Positions 1 to 8,379 are shown, numbered from the stretch's first letter. The stretch: 64,000 nucleotides of DNA from Streptomyces exfoliatus (GCF_000725545.1 NZ_JNZP01000002.1:248001-312000); one strand, 5' to 3'. Program-made: numbers and translations. Notes: generated from the sequence alone by a model not told the origin.

Positions 1-108
1 GACGCCATGGTCCTGGAGGAGAACGAAACCGGGCACCACCTGTGGACGGCGGCCGGCTACCGGCGTCAGGACCACTGGCGGCGCTGGGTGAAGCCGCTCG
101 GGGAGTGA
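1..108 (+). CDS. GNAT-family acetyltransferase, C-terminal end only
   Basis: The window opens inside this gene; only the last 35 codons before a TGA are present. The readable end (ENETGHHLWTAAGYRRQDHW, then RRWVKPLGE) has the shape of a GNAT C-terminus: an N-x-x-x-x-x-LW helix followed by a G-Y-x-R strand, the usual beta6-alpha4-beta7 region of GCN5-related N-acetyltransferases. GNAT enzymes transfer acetyl from acetyl-CoA to amines. The substrate and full length cannot be judged from this piece. Confidence 0.6.
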   Translation, partial: DAMVLEENETGHHLWTAAGYRRQDHWRRWVKPLGE

Positions 109-326
109 GCCCCGGCGAGCCGGGCGGCAAGGTGATCACCAGGCCCCTTTGCCCGTCCTTTACCATGGTTGCGCACCATCATGTCCTACGTCACGACGAT
201 CGAAAGGTGTGAGCGTCCGCCCATGGGCGAGCCTCCCAGTAGCACTGGTTCCGACAGCACCCGCTCCGCAGACCGACATCGAGCGGTCCTCCATCCCCTG
301 ACTGATCATGGGACGGAGGTGAACCG
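109..326. promoter_or_regulatory. Intergenic region upstream of the CNNM/CBS gene pair
   Basis: These 218 bases separate the GNAT end from the first CNNM/CBS gene and probably hold its promoter. A purine-rich GGACGGAGGTG stretch lies just before the ATG at 327 and contains the ribosome binding site. I see no strong hairpin or convincing -35/-10 pair. The reverse-strand reading frame through here is an antisense shadow. Confidence 0.35.
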
Positions 327-1697
327 ATGACCGAAGTGCTTCTGCTCCTCCTTGCGCTCCTCCTCTCCGTCGCCTGCGGCGCCTTCGTCGCGGCCGAGTT
401 CTCGCTGACCACCGTCGAGCGCGGCGAGCTCGAAGCCGCCGTGGAGCGCGGCGAGCGCGGCGCGGCGGGGGCGCTCAAGGCCGTCAGGTCGCTGACCTTC
501 CAGCTCTCCGGCGCCCAGCTGGGCATCACCGTCACCAACCTGGTGGTCGGCATGCTCGCCGAGCCGTCGATCGCCAAGCTGATCCGGGGCCCGGCCGAGG
601 CCATCGGCCTCTCCCCCGCGGTCGCCTCCTCGGTGGCGCTCGTCCTGGGCACCGCCCTGTCGACCGTGGTCCTGATGGTGGTCGGCGAGCTGGTCCCCAA
701 GAACTGGGCGATCTCCTCGCCGCTCGCCGTCGCGAAGGTCGTCGCCACCCCGCAGCGGATCTTCACGGCCGCTTTCAAGCCGCTGATCAGCCACCTCAAC
801 AACACGGCGAACCGGATCCTGCGCCGCATCGGCATGGAGCCGACCGAAGAGCTGGCGTCCGCGCGTTCCCCCCAGGAGCTCGTGGCGCTCGCCCGGCACT
901 CCGCGAAGGAGGGCGCGCTGCCCGCGGACACGGCGGAGCTGTTCGTCCGTACCCTCAACCTGGCCGAGCTGACCGCCGAGAACGTGATGACGCCCCGCGT
1001 GCAGGTGACCGCCCTCGACGTGCAGGCCACCGCCGAGGACGTCGCCAACGCGACCCGCGCGACCGGCCTGTCCCGCTTCCCCGTCTACCGGGGCAGCCTC
1101 GACGCGGTCGTCGGCATCGCGCACATCAAGGACGTGCTCGCCATACCGGCCGCCGAGCGACCGTACCGCCGGATCGGCGAGCTGCTGCGCGAGCCCCTGC
1201 TCGTCCCCGAGACGCTGACCGTGGACCGCCTCCTGGACCGCCTGTCCGGGAAGCAGACGATGGCCGTCGTCATCGACGAGTACGGCGGCACCGCAGGTGT
1301 CGCCACCCTGGAGGACATCGTGGAGGAGGTCGTCGGCGAGGTACGCGACGAGCACGACCCGCACGAGACGCCGGACCTGGCGCGGGCGGGCGAGGACGCG
1401 GACGGGCGTGAGCTCTGGTCCGCGGACGGCGCGGCCCGTACCGACCAGGTCGAGGTGATCGGCCTCCGGGTGCCTGACGGCCCGTACGAGACGCTCGCGG
1501 GCGTCGTCGCCCATGAGCTGGGCCGCATCCCGGGCGTCGGCGACCGGGTGGAGCTCGGCGACTGGCGGCTCGACGTCGTGGACGCCTCGGGCCGGCGCGC
1601 CGCGCGCGTGCTGCTGCACGCCCCCGCGACGCACCAGACCGATGACGGGACCGGCGGGACCGCCGGGACCGACGAGACCGGGCAGGCGGGCCGATGA
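327..1697 (+). CDS. CNNM-domain/CBS-pair membrane protein (hemolysin C/CorC family)
   Basis: 456-residue integral membrane protein of the CNNM/CorC family, which is linked to magnesium or other divalent-cation transport; the older hemolysin name is misleading. A CNNM (DUF21) domain with about four hydrophobic segments covers residues 1-190 and carries the typical FVAAEFSL and VVGELVPKN motifs. A CBS pair follows at about 215-335 (VMTPR, TGLSRFPVYRG, AVVIDEYGGTAGVATLEDIV), then a CorC/HlyC C-terminal domain at about 350-435. CBS pairs usually bind adenine nucleotides. A GGAGG-type site precedes the ATG. The stop overlaps the next gene's start (ATGA), so the two are translationally coupled and may form a hetero-oligomer. 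Confidence 0.93.
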   Translation: MTEVLLLLLALLLSVACGAFVAAEFSLTTVERGELEAAVERGERGAAGALKAVRSLTFQLSGAQLGITVTNLVVGMLAEPSIAKLIRGPAEAIGLSPAVASSVALVLGTALSTVVLMVVGELVPKNWAISSPLAVAKVVATPQRIFTAAFKPLISHLNNTANRILRRIGMEPTEELASARSPQELVALARHSAKEGALPADTAELFVRTLNLAELTAENVMTPRVQVTALDVQATAEDVANATRATGLSRFPVYRGSLDAVVGIAHIKDVLAIPAAERPYRRIGELLREPLLVPETLTVDRLLDRLSGKQTMAVVIDEYGGTAGVATLEDIVEEVVGEVRDEHDPHETPDLARAGEDADGRELWSADGAARTDQVEVIGLRVPDGPYETLAGVVAHELGRIPGVGDRVELGDWRLDVVDASGRRAARVLLHAPATHQTDDGTGGTAGTDETGQAGR

Positions 1698-2713
1698 CCG
1701 CGATCCAGCTGTTGATCGGCTTTCTCACCCTGATCGTCAACGCCTTCTTCGTCGGCGCCGAGTTCGCCCTGATCTCGGTCCGCCGCAGCCAGATCGAGCC
1801 GCTGGCCGAGTCCGGCGACCGGCGGGCCCGCAGCGTCATATGGGGCCTGGAGCACGTGTCCGCGCTGCTCGCCGCGGCGCAGCTCGGCATCACGCTCTGC
1901 ACCCTGGTCCTCGGCATCGTCGCCGAGCCGGCCATCGCGCACCTGCTCGAGCCGGTCTTCGACGCGATCGGCGTGCCGCACGGTCTGGTCCACCCGATCT
2001 CGTTCGTGATCGCGCTGAGCGTGGCCACGTACCTGCACATGCTGCTCGGCGAGATGGTGCCGAAGAACATCGCGCTCGCCGAGCCGACGCGCACCGCGCT
2101 GCTGCTCGGCCCGCCCCTGGTGACGCTCGCGCGGGCGCTGCGGCCGGTGATCTTCACGATCAACGCCTTCGCCAACGCCCTGCTCAAGCTGTTGCGGGTG
2201 GAGGTCAAGGACGAGGTCTCGGCGACCTTCTCCGACGACGAGCTGGCCCGGATGGTCACCGACGCGGGCGACGCCGGACTCCTGGACGACCGGGCGGCCG
2301 AGCGGCTGCACGACGCCCTGGAGTTGGGCCGCCGTCCCGTACGGGACGTCGTGATGCCGGCGGAGAAGGTGGTGTACGCGCAGGTGGGCACCACTCCCGA
2401 GGAGCTGGAGGCGCTGTCGGCGCGGACGGGCTTCTCGCGTTTCCCCGTGCTCGACGCGGAGCGCCGGATCCTCGGCTATCTGCACGTCAAGGACGCCCTG
2501 GACGTCTCGCCGCGCGACGTGCCGTTCCCGGTGTCCGCGCTGCGGCCGATCGCCAGGGTGCGGGCGGCCACGCCGCTGGACGACGTCCTGACCGCGATGC
2601 GCCGCAGCCGGACGCACCTGGCGGCGGTACTCGACGAGGACGACAAGCCGTCCGGGCTCGTGGCGATGGAGGACGTGCTGCGGGAGCTGGTGGGCCGCCC
2701 GGCGTCGTCGTAG
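1694..2713 (+). CDS. Second CNNM-domain/CBS-pair membrane protein
   Basis: 339-residue paralogue of the upstream protein, starting within its stop codon (ATGA overlap). Residues 1-185 form the CNNM membrane domain (FFVGAEFALISVRR, LLGEMVPKNIAL) and about 205-335 the CBS pair (DVVMPAEKVVYAQV, TGFSRFPVLD, VLDEDDKPSGLVAMEDVL). Unlike its partner it ends right after the CBS pair and lacks the CorC/HlyC C-terminal domain, so the two products are not equivalent. Adjacent long and short CNNM paralogues are common in actinobacteria. A strong hairpin ends the operon 50 bases downstream. Ion transport or sensing is inferred from the family. Confidence 0.92.
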   Translation: MTAIQLLIGFLTLIVNAFFVGAEFALISVRRSQIEPLAESGDRRARSVIWGLEHVSALLAAAQLGITLCTLVLGIVAEPAIAHLLEPVFDAIGVPHGLVHPISFVIALSVATYLHMLLGEMVPKNIALAEPTRTALLLGPPLVTLARALRPVIFTINAFANALLKLLRVEVKDEVSATFSDDELARMVTDAGDAGLLDDRAAERLHDALELGRRPVRDVVMPAEKVVYAQVGTTPEELEALSARTGFSRFPVLDAERRILGYLHVKDALDVSPRDVPFPVSALRPIARVRAATPLDDVLTAMRRSRTHLAAVLDEDDKPSGLVAMEDVLRELVGRPASS

Positions 2714-2726
2714 CGGTTTGGAGGAC

Positions 2727-2751
2727 CTCGTACGGCAGGCTCGTACGGCAG
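2727..2751. repeat. Two tandem copies of CTCGTACGGCAG
   Basis: Two identical 12-base units (2727-2738 and 2740-2751) at 13-base spacing, followed by a partial third (GTCGTACG). They lie between the second CNNM/CBS stop codon and the terminator hairpin. No function is evident; a replication-slippage product is likely. Confidence 0.5.
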
Positions 2752-2762
2752 CGTCGTACGTG

Positions 2763-2796
2763 AGGGAGGGTCCTGGGTGTTCCCGGGGCCCTCCCT
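2763..2796 (+). terminator. Strong hairpin after the CNNM/CBS operon
   Basis: A 15-base left arm (2763-2777) and right arm (2782-2796) pair fully, with two G-T wobbles, around a TGTT loop. As in many Streptomyces terminators, there is no long T-run. It sits right after the coupled CNNM/CBS genes and isolates the SGNH hydrolase gene. Confidence 0.75.
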
Positions 2797-2814
2797 TCCT
2801 GTCGGCACCCCTCG

Positions 2815-2830
2815 CATACCGCGCGGTATG
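2815..2830. promoter_or_regulatory. Perfect 16-bp palindrome CATACCGCGCGGTATG, probable operator
   Basis: CATACCGCGCGGTATG reads identically on both strands. It lies 12 bases before the preferred ATG (2843) of the SGNH hydrolase gene, where a repressor could block transcription or initiation. The form resembles TetR-type operators. The cognate regulator is not identified and no TetR gene is adjacent. An in-frame ATG at 2828 lies inside the palindrome and is unlikely to be the start. Confidence 0.55.
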
Positions 2831-2842
2831 ATCTCTCCCGCC

Positions 2843-3625
2843 ATGGAGATCAATGCCACGTACAACAGTTTTGTCGCGCTCGGCGACAGTTTCACCGAGG
2901 GCATGTCGGACCTCAGGCCCGACGGTTCCTACCGGGGCTGGGCCGACGTCCTCGCGGACCGCCTGGCCACCCGCACCCCCGGCTTCCGGTACGCCAACCT
3001 CGCCGTCCGCGGCAAGCTCATCGGCCAGATCGTCGACGAGCAGGTCGACACGGCCGCCGCCATGAAGGCGGACCTCGTGACCCTCGTCGGCGGACTCAAC
3101 GACACCCTGCGCCCCAAGGTCGACATGGGGCGGGTGCGCGGGCTGCTCACCGAGGCCGTCGAACGGCTCGCGCCCTCCTGCGGGCAGCTGGTCCTGATGC
3201 GCAGCCCCGGCCGGAACGGCCCGGTCATGGAGCGCTTCCGCCCCCGCATGGAGGAGCTCTTCACCCACATCGACGAACTGGCCGCCCGGCACGGCGCCCT
3301 GGTCGTCGACCTGTACGGCGCCCCCTCGCTCGGTGACCCCCGGCTGTGGGACGTGGACCGGCTCCACCTCACCGCCGACGGGCACCGAAGGGTCGCCGAA
3401 GCCGTGTGGCAGGCCCTCGGCCTGGCCCCCGAGGAGGACTGGCGGACGCCGCTGCCGCCGTCCCTGCCGCCGGGCTGGACGAGCCGCCGGCTCGCCGACG
3501 CCCGCTTCGCCCGGCAGCATCTGGGCCCCTGGATCGGCCGTCGGCTGACCGGCCGCTCCTCCGGCGACGGCCGCGCGCCGAAGCGCCCCGACCTGGCGCC
3601 CCACGAACCGCCGACGGGTCCGTGA
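2843..3625 (+). CDS. SGNH/GDSL-family hydrolase
   Basis: 260-residue predicted cytoplasmic esterase/lipase-type hydrolase. All SGNH blocks are visible: ALGDSFTEG with nucleophile Ser16, the block II glycine in NLAVRGK, GGLND with the oxyanion-hole Asn near residue 85, and DRLHLT near residue 172 carrying the catalytic Asp and His. There is no signal peptide. The ATG at 2843 is preferred because family-like sequence begins directly (MEINATYNSFVALGDS) and the alternative at 2828 is inside the palindrome. The last 50 residues are basic and proline-rich. Substrate unknown. It appears monocistronic, between a terminator and purB. Confidence 0.9.
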   Translation: MEINATYNSFVALGDSFTEGMSDLRPDGSYRGWADVLADRLATRTPGFRYANLAVRGKLIGQIVDEQVDTAAAMKADLVTLVGGLNDTLRPKVDMGRVRGLLTEAVERLAPSCGQLVLMRSPGRNGPVMERFRPRMEELFTHIDELAARHGALVVDLYGAPSLGDPRLWDVDRLHLTADGHRRVAEAVWQALGLAPEEDWRTPLPPSLPPGWTSRRLADARFARQHLGPWIGRRLTGRSSGDGRAPKRPDLAPHEPPTGP

Positions 3626-3719
3626 ACCGCGCTCCGGGCGCGCGACCCCTCCGCGCGTGAGCTGCGTCTCGTAGCAAGCTCCACATGGGGCCGTGGCGCT
3701 GGCCTGCAGAAACCGCCAG

Positions 3720-3725
3720 TAGAAT
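3720..3725 (+). promoter_or_regulatory. Possible -10 element (TAGAAT) for purB
   Basis: TAGAAT ends 8 bases before the GTG start of purB, which would put the transcription start almost at the start codon. No Shine-Dalgarno sequence precedes that GTG. A leaderless or nearly leaderless purB transcript is therefore plausible. I see no convincing -35 hexamer. Confidence 0.35.
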
Positions 3726-3733
3726 CTGTCCAC

Positions 3734-5176
3734 GTGACTGCTGTGACTGCGAAGCCCCGCATCCCCAACGTTCTGGCCGGCCGCTACGCCTCCGCGGAGC
3801 TCGCCGTCCTCTGGTCCCCCGAGCAGAAGGTGAAGCTGGAGCGTCAGCTGTGGCTCGCCGTGCTCCGTGCGCAGAAGGACCTCGGGATCGAGGTTCCGGA
3901 GGCCGCCCTCGCCGACTACGAGCGCGTGCTCGACCAGGTCGACCTCGGTTCCATCGCCGAGCGCGAGAAGGTCACCCGGCACGACGTGAAGGCCCGGATC
4001 GAGGAGTTCAACGCCCTCGCCGGCCACGAGCACGTCCACAAGGGCATGACCTCGCGCGACCTCACCGAGAACGTCGAGCAGCTGCAGATCCGGCTCTCCC
4101 TGGAGCTGATGCGGGACCGTACGGTCGCCGTCCTGGGCCGTCTCGGCAAGCTCTCCGCCGAGTACGCGGAGCTGGTCATGGCGGGCCGCTCGCACAACGT
4201 GGCCGCCCAGGCGACCACCCTCGGCAAGCGTTTCGCGACCGCGGCCGACGAGCTGCTCGTGGCCTACGCGCGTCTGGAGGAGCTGCTCGGCCGCTACCCG
4301 CTGCGCGGCATCAAGGGCCCGGTCGGCACCGCTCAGGACATGCTGGACCTGCTCGGCGGTGACGCCGGCAAGCTGGCCGACCTGGAGCAGCGGATCGCCG
4401 GTCACCTCGGCTTCGCCCACGCCTTCACCTCGGTCGGCCAGGTCTACCCGCGCTCGCTCGACTACGACGTGGTCACCTCGCTGGTGCAGCTGGCCGCCGC
4501 GCCGTCGTCGATCGCCAAGACGATCCGCCTGATGGCGGGCCACGAGCTGGTCACCGAGGGCTTCAAGCCCGGCCAGGTCGGCTCCTCGGCGATGCCGCAC
4601 AAGATGAACACCCGCTCCTGCGAGCGCGTCAACGGCCTCATGGTCATCCTGCGCGGCTACGCCTCGATGACCGGCGAGCTGGCCGGCGACCAGTGGAACG
4701 AGGGCGACGTCTCCTGCTCCGTGGTCCGCCGGGTCGCGCTGCCGGACGCCTTCTTCGCCCTCGACGGTCTCCTGGAGACCTTCCTCACCGTGCTCGACGA
4801 GTTCGGCGCCTTCCCGGCCGTCGTCGCCCGCGAGCTCGACCGCTACCTGCCCTTCCTGGCGACCACCAAGGTCCTCATGGGCGCCGTGCGCGCCGGGGTG
4901 GGCCGCGAGGTCGCCCACGAGGCCATCAAGGAGAACGCCGTCGCCTCCGCCCTCGCCATGCGCGAGCAGGGCGCCGAGCGCAACGAGCTGCTCGACAAGC
5001 TGGCCGCCGACGAGCGCATCCCGCTGGACCGGGCGCAGCTCGACGAGCTGATGGCGGACAAGCTGTCCTTCACCGGCGCCGCCGCCGACCAGGTCGCCTC
5101 CGTGGTCTCCCGCATCGAGGAGATCCTCAAGCAGCACCCGGAGGCCGCCGCCTACGCCCCCGGAGCGATCCTCTGA
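3734..5176 (+). CDS. purB: Adenylosuccinate lyase
   Basis: 480-residue cytosolic enzyme of purine synthesis. It cleaves SAICAR to AICAR plus fumarate and adenylosuccinate to AMP plus fumarate. The fumarase/aspartase superfamily signature is present (GSSAMPHKMN, about residues 283-292), as are HVHKGMTSRDLTENVEQL with the conserved TS-D segment and the AGRSHNVAAQATT region. Length matches the actinobacterial form. The start is GTG at 3734 without a clear ribosome binding site, just after a TAGAAT box. The stop overlaps the next gene by 4 bases (CTGA), tying purB to a DNA-repair glycosylase gene. Confidence 0.97.
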   Translation: MTAVTAKPRIPNVLAGRYASAELAVLWSPEQKVKLERQLWLAVLRAQKDLGIEVPEAALADYERVLDQVDLGSIAEREKVTRHDVKARIEEFNALAGHEHVHKGMTSRDLTENVEQLQIRLSLELMRDRTVAVLGRLGKLSAEYAELVMAGRSHNVAAQATTLGKRFATAADELLVAYARLEELLGRYPLRGIKGPVGTAQDMLDLLGGDAGKLADLEQRIAGHLGFAHAFTSVGQVYPRSLDYDVVTSLVQLAAAPSSIAKTIRLMAGHELVTEGFKPGQVGSSAMPHKMNTRSCERVNGLMVILRGYASMTGELAGDQWNEGDVSCSVVRRVALPDAFFALDGLLETFLTVLDEFGAFPAVVARELDRYLPFLATTKVLMGAVRAGVGREVAHEAIKENAVASALAMREQGAERNELLDKLAADERIPLDRAQLDELMADKLSFTGAAADQVASVVSRIEEILKQHPEAAAYAPGAIL

Positions 5177-5724
5177 CCCGGTTCACCCCGGAGCAGCTGG
5201 AGGCCGCCCGCGACCGCGTCGTTCCCGACGTGGTGGCGGGCGGCCTTTCCGTGCTGTTCTGCGGGATCAACCCGGGGCTGATGACGGCTGCCACGGGACA
5301 TCACTTCGCCCGCCCCGGCAACCGGTTCTGGCCGGTGCTCCATCTGTCCGGGTTCACCCCGCGGCTGCTGCGGCCGGACGAGCAGGGCGAACTCCTCTCG
5401 TACGGTCTGGGGATCACGAACGTGGTGGCGCGGCCGACCGCGCGGGCCGACGAGCTGAGCCGCGAGGAGTACCGGACGGGCGGGCGGCTGCTCGTCGAGA
5501 AGGTGGAGCGGCTCGCGCCGCGCTGGCTCGCGATCGTCGGCGTCACCGCGTACCGCACGGCCTTCGACGAGCCCAAGGCGGCGATCGGGCCGCAGGAGCG
5601 CGTGATCGGATCCACCCGGGTCTGGGCGCTGCCCAACCCGAGCGGCCTCAACGCGCATTGGACGGCGGCGACGATGGCGGAGGAGTACGCCCGGCTCCGG
5701 GAGGCGGCGACCAGGACTCCGTAG
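5173..5724 (+). CDS. mug: G/U mismatch-specific DNA glycosylase (family 2 UDG)
   Basis: About 183 residues. Mug enzymes excise uracil or thymine mispaired with guanine to start base-excision repair. The family 2 motifs are present: GINPGL at about residues 34-39 and NPSGLNAHW near 156. The frame has no ATG, GTG or TTG near its N-terminus. The best start is CTG at 5173, overlapping the purB stop as CTGA, with GGAG at 5162-5165 correctly spaced 7 bases upstream; it keeps the TPEQLEAARDR segment I expect from the family. GTG at 5230 would give about 164 residues and lose that segment. Translational coupling to purB is likely. Confidence 0.85.
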   Translation: MTRFTPEQLEAARDRVVPDVVAGGLSVLFCGINPGLMTAATGHHFARPGNRFWPVLHLSGFTPRLLRPDEQGELLSYGLGITNVVARPTARADELSREEYRTGGRLLVEKVERLAPRWLAIVGVTAYRTAFDEPKAAIGPQERVIGSTRVWALPNPSGLNAHWTAATMAEEYARLREAATRTP

Positions 5725-5757
5725 GGCATCGACGCCGGTCCGCCGGTCTTCCGGTCC

Positions 5758-6195
5758 TCACGGCAGATCGACGTCGGTGATCACGGCGAGGAGCTGGAAG
5801 GGCAGCTCCTTGTCCCACTGGGAGACGCCGAGCCCTATCCACCGCCCGTCCGCCCGCCACAGCCGCACGCTCGGGGTGTGCGAGCTGAGGCTGGACCACG
5901 GCTCGGGCAGCTCCTCGCCCTCCATGCTCCGCTCCAGGACGGACCACAGGACCACCTCATCCGGTGGCCCCCAGCGGGCGGTGAGCAGGACGGCGAGCCC
6001 GTCCCGCTCCGCCTCGTACTGCTCCTCGACGAGCACGCGGCGCGTGCCGTCGTCCTCCCAGAACTCCTCGCTCGTCGCGAGCTCCGCCACATGGAAGCCC
6101 GGACCGCTGTCGAGGGGTCCGGACCGCTCCGGTCGCGCGGGGAAATCGCGGGAGCGGAGTAAGTCGATCGTCGCCAGGTGCCGTGCCGTGGTCAT
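5758..6195 (-). CDS. Small conserved-looking protein of unknown function
   Basis: 145 residues, no domain I recognise. It is acidic and tryptophan-rich (EEFWEDDG, WSVLERSMEGEELPEPWSSL, RWIGLGVSQWDKELPFQLLA), without signal peptide or membrane segment, so probably a soluble single-domain protein. ATG at 6195 is chosen because upstream the open frame loses protein-like composition. It converges on mug and diverges from the ROK regulator. The IGLG and LLAVITDVDLP stretches suggest a beta-rich fold. No function is proposed. Confidence 0.65.
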   Translation of the reverse strand: MTTARHLATIDLLRSRDFPARPERSGPLDSGPGFHVAELATSEEFWEDDGTRRVLVEEQYEAERDGLAVLLTARWGPPDEVVLWSVLERSMEGEELPEPWSSLSSHTPSVRLWRADGRWIGLGVSQWDKELPFQLLAVITDVDLP

Positions 6196-6346
6196 GAGTC
6201 CAGTAAAGCGGCCCGCACTGACAGTTGGCGTTCCGTCAGAAGGCGGGCCGGGGCCGGCGCGGGCCGGCCCCGGGGGCGGCCCTCGCCGCGGCCCGACCCA
6301 TTGAGTACCATCCGCCGAAGAGGTGCACGAGCTGGGAGGACACACT

Positions 6347-7504
6347 GTGGGGCGGCTGACCGGCGGGGATCCGTCTCTGCTGCGGCGGATCAACTCCGCG
6401 GTGGTACTCCATGCGCTGCGTGGCGCCGACGCGCCCACGCTCACGGATCTGACCCGGATCACGGGCCTCTCGCGGCCCACGGTCGAAGGGGTCGTCGAGG
6501 GCCTCATGGAGGGCGGTCTCGTCGTCGAGGCCGCACCCGAGGAGCGCGAGACCCGGCGGCAGGGGCGGCCGGCGCGGAGGTTCCGCTTCCGCGCGGAGGC
6601 CGGTCATCTGCTCGGCATCGAGATCGGTCCGCACCGGGTGGCCGCGCTGCTGTCCGGTCTGGACGGACGGATCATCGGCGCCGGATCGCGCGAGGTCGCG
6701 GAGACGGCTCCCGAGGACGAGCGCCTCGACCGGGTGCGTACGGTCGTGGCGGACGTGCTGCGCAGGGCCGGGGTCGCCCGGTCCAATCTGCGGGCGGTCG
6801 GCGTCGGTACCCCGGGCATCGTGGAGGCCGACGGGACCGTCCGCCTGGGCACCGCCCTGCCGGGCTGGACGGGTCTCGCGCTCGGCGAGCGGCTGCGGCG
6901 GTCGTTCCGGTGCCCGGTGATCGTGGAGAACGACGCGAACGCGGCGGCCGTCGCCGAGCACTGGAAGGGTGCCGCGACCGACTCCGACGACATCGTGTTC
7001 GTCCTGGCCGGGCTGAGCCCGGGAGCCGGTTCGCTGATCGGCGGCCGGCTGCACCGGGGTTTCGGCGGCGCGGCCGGGGAGATCGGCGCACTGCACCTGC
7101 TGGGCCAGGGCGTCACCCCCGAGCACCTGCTCTCGACCACGGACGAGCCGCTGCACCCGCTGGACGAGCAGGCGGTCGCCGAGGTCTTCGCGCTGGCCCG
7201 CAAGGGCGACGCGCGGGCGCAGGCGGCGGAGGAGCGGTTCATCCAGCGGCTGGTGCACGACGTGGCGGCGCTGGTCCTCGCGATCGACCCCGAGCTGGTG
7301 GTGGTCGGCGGCTGGGCGGCCGGCCTGGACGGCGTACTGCAGCCGCTCCGGGACGAGCTGGCGCGGTTCTGCCTGCGGCCGCCGCGGGTTGTGCTGTCGC
7401 TGCTCGGCGAGGCCGCGGTGGGGACGGGCGCGCTGCGGCTGGCCCTCGACCACGTCGAGGAGCAGCTGTTCGCGGTCGAGGGCACGGTGACGGCCCGCCG
7501 CTAG
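6347..7504 (+). CDS. ROK-family transcriptional regulator
   Basis: 385 residues: an N-terminal winged HTH (about 10-70; LTDLTRITGLSRPTVEGVV) fused to a ROK sugar-kinase-like domain (about 85-380) with VGVGTPGIVEADG and VENDANAAAVAEHW. Such proteins (NagC/XylR type) repress sugar-use genes and release DNA when a sugar binds. The CxCGxxGCxE zinc motif of canonical ROK proteins is absent; the matching region reads GALHLLGQGVTPEHLL, so it is probably not an active kinase. GTG at 6347 is chosen because GGGAGGA at 6334-6340 is well placed. No sugar genes are adjacent, so targets are unknown. Confidence 0.88.
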   Translation: MGRLTGGDPSLLRRINSAVVLHALRGADAPTLTDLTRITGLSRPTVEGVVEGLMEGGLVVEAAPEERETRRQGRPARRFRFRAEAGHLLGIEIGPHRVAALLSGLDGRIIGAGSREVAETAPEDERLDRVRTVVADVLRRAGVARSNLRAVGVGTPGIVEADGTVRLGTALPGWTGLALGERLRRSFRCPVIVENDANAAAVAEHWKGAATDSDDIVFVLAGLSPGAGSLIGGRLHRGFGGAAGEIGALHLLGQGVTPEHLLSTTDEPLHPLDEQAVAEVFALARKGDARAQAAEERFIQRLVHDVAALVLAIDPELVVVGGWAAGLDGVLQPLRDELARFCLRPPRVVLSLLGEAAVGTGALRLALDHVEEQLFAVEGTVTARR

Positions 7505-7558
7505 GGTCTGTCCGAGGAGGGACCGGCGACGGGCCGTGGGTGGGACGGGCGTGTCGTG

Positions 7559-8299
7559 TTACGAGGCCATGACCAGGTCGACGGAGTCGCCGAAGGTCAG
7601 CCGGCAGGTGTCGGCACGGTAGGTGGCCACGGAGACGGCGGCGGTACGTCCTCCGGAGAGGTAGCGGGTCGTCACCACCAGGACGGGCGCGCCCGGCAGG
7701 CGGTCGAGCTCCTTGGCGTCGTCGGCGCGGGCGGAGCCGAGCTCCACGGAGCGGTCCTGGCCGTCGAGGGCGAGGTGCTGGAGTTCCCGCAGCACCTCGC
7801 CGGCGCGGGCAGGTCCCGCGGGCGCGTCGGCGGCACTGAGATTCGGGACGGAGCCGGCCGGCACGTACAGCAGCTCGGCGGCGACGGGCTGGTCCTGGCT
7901 GACGCGGAGGCGGCGGACGATGTGCAGCCGCTCCTCGGCGCCGCTCTCCAGGAGGCGTGCGACGGCGGCCGGTGCCACGTCGGAGGCGGAGTCCAGGGAC
8001 TGCCAGGCCTCGTCGCCGACACCGGGCCAGGTGTGCTGGGTGGTGGAGACGTCGACGCCCACGCGCGGCGGGGCGACCGTGGTGCCGACGCCGCGGCGGC
8101 GCTGCAGCCGGCCCTCCAGCTCCAGCTGTTCCAGGGCCTGTCGGAGCGTGGCCCGGGCGACGCCGAAGCGGGCCGCGAGCTCGCGCTCGTTGGGAAGGAT
8201 CTCCCCGACCGCGAAGTCCGAGTCGAGTGCTTCGCCGATCACCGTCTTGAGGTGCTGGTACTTCGGCTCCGGTACCGATGCCAGCTGCGTGGTCCCCAC
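7559..8299 (-). CDS. GntR-family regulator with UTRA ligand domain (HutC subfamily)
   Basis: 246 residues. The winged HTH lies at about residues 10-75 (LPNERELAARFGVARATLRQ, then ALEQLELEGRLQRRRGVGT) and a UTRA effector domain at about 95-240. UTRA domains bind small metabolites such as phosphosugars. GTG at 8299 is chosen because GGAGG lies 6 bases upstream; a TTG further out has no support. It is transcribed divergently from nothing nearby and has its own promoter with an overlapping DasR-type palindrome, so autoregulation is likely. It is related in architecture to DasR but too different in sequence to be called DasR. Confidence 0.9.
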   Translation of the reverse strand: MGTTQLASVPEPKYQHLKTVIGEALDSDFAVGEILPNERELAARFGVARATLRQALEQLELEGRLQRRRGVGTTVAPPRVGVDVSTTQHTWPGVGDEAWQSLDSASDVAPAAVARLLESGAEERLHIVRRLRVSQDQPVAAELLYVPAGSVPNLSAADAPAGPARAGEVLRELQHLALDGQDRSVELGSARADDAKELDRLPGAPVLVVTTRYLSGGRTAAVSVATYRADTCRLTFGDSVDLVMAS

Positions 8300-8379
8300 C
8301 CTGATCCTCCGCAATTCGCCGTGTCCCGCGGCGGTTTTCCGCGCCCTTGTTTATTAAAGGTTCCTGCACTATCTCTGCG

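Noticed and set aside
1085..5137. A 1350-codon open frame on the minus strand
   Set aside because: It is antisense to the CNNM/CBS pair, SGNH hydrolase and purB, all with clear families. Long antisense frames are expected in GC-rich DNA.
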